Positions 61,323-64,000 of a DNA stretch of 64,000 nucleotides are shown in pieces. Numbering within the stretch: the first letter of the stretch is position 1; each line of letters begins with the position of its first letter. The stretch covers positions 1 through 64,000 of the forward strand of contig CAJMMA010000003.1 of NCBI GenBank assembly GCA_905214435.1. The letters run 5' to 3'. Made by a program: the position numbers and the translations under genes. This DNA comes from an uncultured bacterium (GTDB taxonomy: Bacteria; Actinomycetota; Coriobacteriia; Coriobacteriales; Coriobacteriaceae). The notes under the pieces were generated by a model. It saw only the letters and a program-made list of their open reading frames with translations, did not search any database and was not told the origin of the DNA.

Positions 61323-62846
61323 ATGCCGTGCACAACGATTTTGGTTGGTAAGAACGCGAGCTACGACGGGTCGACCCTGGTCGCGCGTAACGAGGACTCG
61401 TCCAACGGGGTGTTTGAGCCCAAGCGTATGCGCGTGGTGCATCCCGACGAACAGCCGCGCGTCTACACGAGCGTCCTGAGTCACCTAACCGTTGAGCTGT
61501 CCGACAATCCCATGCGCTACACGAGCGTCCCCGATGTTGTCCCGGGCCACGGCATCTGGGCCGAGGCCGGTTTCAACGAGCTCAATGTCGGCATGTCCGC
61601 AACCGAGACGCTCACCACCAACGAGCGCGTCCGCGGCGCCGACCCGCTTGTGGACTACCTGCCCGCCAAGGGCAACGAAGGCGAGGATGGATACGTTCCG
61701 GCGCAGCCCGGTGGCTTGGGCGAGGAGGACATGGTGACCCTGGTCCTGCCGTATGCCAAGTCCGCTCGCGACGGCGTTCGTATCCTGGGTGATCTGCTCG
61801 AGCGCTACGGCACCTACGAGAACAACGGCATCGCCTTTAGCGACGTGGACGAGATCTGGTGGCTCGAGACCATCGGCGGCCACCACTGGATCGCCAAGCG
61901 CGTGCCCGATGACGCCTATGTGACCATGCCCAACCAGCTGGGTATCGACAGCTTTGACCTGGACGACGCCGAGGGCGCCCAGACCGACCACATGTGCTCC
62001 GCCGACCTGCGCTCCTGGATGGCCGAGTGGCATCTGGACCTGACGCTGGGTGTCGAGGGCGACGGCCCGGCGACGGTATTCAACCCGCGCGAGGCCTTTG
62101 GCTCGCACAGCGACAGCGATCATGTCTACAACACGCCGCGCGCCTGGTACATGCAGCGCTGCCTCAACCCCAGCGATGTGTGGGACGGCCCCGACGCCGA
62201 CTACACGCCCGAGAGCGACGATATCCCCTGGAGCCGCGTGCCCGAGCGCAAGGTGACCATCGAGGACATCAAGTACGTGCTTTCGAGCCACTACCAGGGC
62301 ACGGAGTACGACTGCTACGGCAGCAAGGGCACGCCCGCTACGCGTGGCGCCTATCGCCCCATCGGCATCAACCGCAACAGCCAGCTCGCCGTGTTGCAGC
62401 TGCGCCCCTATGCGCAGCCGGCCTACCGCGCCGTGCAGTGGATGGCCTTTGGCTCCAACTCGTTTAACGCGCTGGTTCCGCTGTACGCTAACGTCGAGAC
62501 CATGCCCGAGTACTATGCCGACACGCAGGCTCGCGTGACGTCCGAAAACTTCTACTGGGCCAACCGCCTGATTGGCGCGCTGGCTGACGTCCGCTTCCAT
62601 GAGTGCGGTCGCGCTGTGGAGGATTATCAGGAGAAGGTCGGTGGCATGGGCCACAAGCAGATCCATGACGTCGACGCTGCCGTAGCCGTTCTGCCCGAGG
62701 CCGAAGTGCCTGCCGAACTTGCACGCGCCAACGAGGCCTTTGCCGAGCGTGTTCGCGTGGAAACCGATGCTCTACTGGGCAAGGTGCTCTACACCACGAG
62801 CTGCGCTATGAAGAACTCTTTCGCGATGAACGACAACGTGAGGTAG
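61323..62846 (+). CDS. C69 family dipeptidase
   Basis: This 507-residue peptidase of family C69 (PepD-like, Ntn hydrolase) cleaves dipeptides. The nucleophile cysteine is exposed near the N-terminus (MPCTTILVGKNASYDGS). The family block WWLETIGGHHWIAKRVPDDAY is also present. AAGGAGG at 61310-61316 favours ATG 61323. No signal peptide is seen, so it is cytoplasmic. Its length is full. Confidence 0.93.
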   Translation: MPCTTILVGKNASYDGSTLVARNEDSSNGVFEPKRMRVVHPDEQPRVYTSVLSHLTVELSDNPMRYTSVPDVVPGHGIWAEAGFNELNVGMSATETLTTNERVRGADPLVDYLPAKGNEGEDGYVPAQPGGLGEEDMVTLVLPYAKSARDGVRILGDLLERYGTYENNGIAFSDVDEIWWLETIGGHHWIAKRVPDDAYVTMPNQLGIDSFDLDDAEGAQTDHMCSADLRSWMAEWHLDLTLGVEGDGPATVFNPREAFGSHSDSDHVYNTPRAWYMQRCLNPSDVWDGPDADYTPESDDIPWSRVPERKVTIEDIKYVLSSHYQGTEYDCYGSKGTPATRGAYRPIGINRNSQLAVLQLRPYAQPAYRAVQWMAFGSNSFNALVPLYANVETMPEYYADTQARVTSENFYWANRLIGALADVRFHECGRAVEDYQEKVGGMGHKQIHDVDAAVAVLPEAEVPAELARANEAFAERVRVETDALLGKVLYTTSCAMKNSFAMNDNVR

Positions 62847-62945
62847 GGATTTCCCGTCGATCGAATAGCGCTAAAACGCTTTGTCGCTTTCACTCGATCT
62901 TGGGTACAAGAACGCCAATGCAGTTGTTTATGATTGGAGACAACC

Positions 62946-63362
62946 ATGGTTATGAAACTCGATCAGCTTGTTAACGGCGCCATCAACGTTGGCTTTGGCG
63001 CTGCCGCCGTTGCCGTCGAAGGCGGCAAAAAGGTCCTCGACGACCTTAATACCAAGGGCGAACAGGTCCGCAAGGACACCGCCACCCCCGATATCGCCCG
63101 CAGTGTGTCCGACATGTTTGAGCAGGCCGGTGGCACCATCTCCGACCTGACCGAGCGTCTGGGCACGCAGGGCGAGACCGCGGCCCAGCGCGTGCTTGAC
63201 GAGCTCATCCTTGCCCGCGTCCGCGTCATGACCGCCCCCGAGCGTACGGCCTTCCTGGCCCATGTGCGCGACATCGTCGATTCGGTCGAGGACAACGTGA
63301 CCTCGGTGCCCGTCGAGTCCGTTGAGCCCGACGATGCGAAGGACACCGAAGAGGCCGAGTAG
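62946..63362 (+). CDS. Small helical protein upstream of a UbiB-like kinase
   Basis: This 138-residue protein is mostly helical (KKVLDDLNTKGEQVRKD, SVSDMFEQAGGTISDLTERL) and ends in an acidic tail. It resembles phasin-like or regulatory coiled-coil proteins, but no family is certain. The promoter is likely TTGTCG-18-TACAAG at about 62881-62910. GGAGAC lies before ATG 62946. Its stop is eight bases before the UbiB-like gene, so the two probably form an operon. Confidence 0.65.
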   Translation: MVMKLDQLVNGAINVGFGAAAVAVEGGKKVLDDLNTKGEQVRKDTATPDIARSVSDMFEQAGGTISDLTERLGTQGETAAQRVLDELILARVRVMTAPERTAFLAHVRDIVDSVEDNVTSVPVESVEPDDAKDTEEAE

Positions 63363-63370
63363 CAGCGCAG

Positions 63371-64000
63371 ATGGCAGATTCCACCACCGATTACAACAAT
63401 CTAGATCCCTTGGGTGACGAGGCGGCGGTTGTCGATGAGGTCGACGCCGCCGTCTCGGGCGCTCGCAAGAAGCCGCGCGCTGTCGATATGGTCCCCGAGG
63501 AGCCCGACGCGATGGCGCCGGACGAGGAATATCAGCTCACGCCGGCGGGTCGCCGCGAGCGCATCGGGCAGATTGTTCGCCTGGTCAAAAAGTACCGCGT
63601 GTGGGATAACCTCACGCCGGTTCGTTTGCGCCGCCTGCTCGAGGAACTCGGCCCCATGTTCGTCAAGATGGGGCAGATTCTGGCCAACCGGTCCGAGATT
63701 TTGCCGCAACGCTTTTGCGACGAGCTACGTCGTCTGCGCTCCGACGTGGAGCCGGTGCCGTACGAGGTCGTACTCAGTTGTCTGGAAGAAGAATACGGCC
63801 TGCGCCTGGGGGAGATGTTCGATGCGATCGACCCCAATCCGCTTGGTAGCGCATCGCTCGCGCAGGTGCACCGCGCTCGTCTGGTGACGGGCGAGGACGT
63901 GGCCGTCAAGGTGCAGCGCCCCGGTGCGCAGCAGGTTATGGCACAGGACATCGATATCATCCGCTCGGTGGTGCGTATCGTTTCCAAGTTCGTCAACACC
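63371..64000 (+). CDS. ABC1/UbiB-family atypical kinase, 5' part
   Basis: ATG 63371 opens a frame running past the window edge; 210 codons are visible. It has the UbiB/AarF motif FVKMGQILANRSEILPQRFCDEL and then GSASLAQVHRARL and VAVKVQRPG, the kinase Ala-rich loop and lysine of this family. UbiB members usually support quinone or lipid functions; here there is no ubiquinone pathway visible. The N-terminal 50 residues are acidic and variable. It follows the 138-residue protein by eight bases. Confidence 0.9.
   Translation, partial: MADSTTDYNNLDPLGDEAAVVDEVDAAVSGARKKPRAVDMVPEEPDAMAPDEEYQLTPAGRRERIGQIVRLVKKYRVWDNLTPVRLRRLLEELGPMFVKMGQILANRSEILPQRFCDELRRLRSDVEPVPYEVVLSCLEEEYGLRLGEMFDAIDPNPLGSASLAQVHRARLVTGEDVAVKVQRPGAQQVMAQDIDIIRSVVRIVSKFVNT

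Overview
The window is a compact, GC-rich chromosome segment that best fits a gut Coriobacteriia, most likely Collinsella or a close relative. This assignment is an inference from base composition, anaerobic gene content ([FeFe] hydrogenase, superoxide reductase, formate-THF ligase), a PTS sugar operon, an LAxTG-type sorting signal and families of short intergenic palindromes. No rRNA, tRNA or CRISPR array was seen.

Layout. 1-4055: alpha-glucoside operon (LicT-like antiterminator, PTS EIICB, GH4 6-phospho-alpha-glucosidase) closed by a strong terminator. 4059-10318: four-gene operon with a GltD-like flavoprotein fused to a NuoF-type Fe-S domain, an [FeFe] hydrogenase, an NMT1-type lipoprotein, and one polypeptide fusing ABC permease and ATPase. 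10377-14893: orphan DinJ-like antitoxin with its own operator, CPBP protease, YgiQ radical SAM enzyme, YoaK/DUF1275 protein. 14908-20186: AT-richer LURP-one-like gene, lactaldehyde reductase fucO, a roughly 235-bp inverted-repeat element, M42 peptidase, HTH-HipA kinase fusion. 20195-24226: mnmA, cysK divergent from a cysteine-bearing Rrf2 regulator, holin-like membrane protein, YerC. 24384-31163: addB-addA. 31300-33112: DUF3284 protein and an AT-richer MFS transporter. 33353-47438: dnaE, SWIM-SNF2 helicase, superoxide reductase, degenerate NAD synthetase, ruvCAB, fhs. 47618-54617: membrane, CDF and zinc-ribbon proteins, a small protein followed by an out-of-frame SHOCT segment, ADP-ribosylglycohydrolase, YhcG/DUF1016 nuclease. 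54886-59090: frameshifted Tat-exported, wall-anchored PI-PLC and two paralogous lipoproteins. 59468-64000: FchA-like cyclohydrolase, FolD, a 230-bp inverted-repeat element, C69 dipeptidase, a small helical protein and the start of a UbiB-family kinase.

How parts work together. Fhs, FchA and FolD form a folate one-carbon route; FolD appears to have lost its cyclohydrolase residues, which the adjacent FchA can replace. AddAB, RuvABC, DnaE and the SNF2 protein give a replication and repair theme in the middle. The hydrogenase pair probably exchanges electrons between NAD(P)H and protons; why it shares an operon with a transporter is the most open question. Other notable signals are the two large inverted-repeat elements, palindromes with a GGGACGGGG core, the HTH-HipA fusion, the pseudo-NAD synthetase, the split SHOCT gene and the broken PI-PLC gene.
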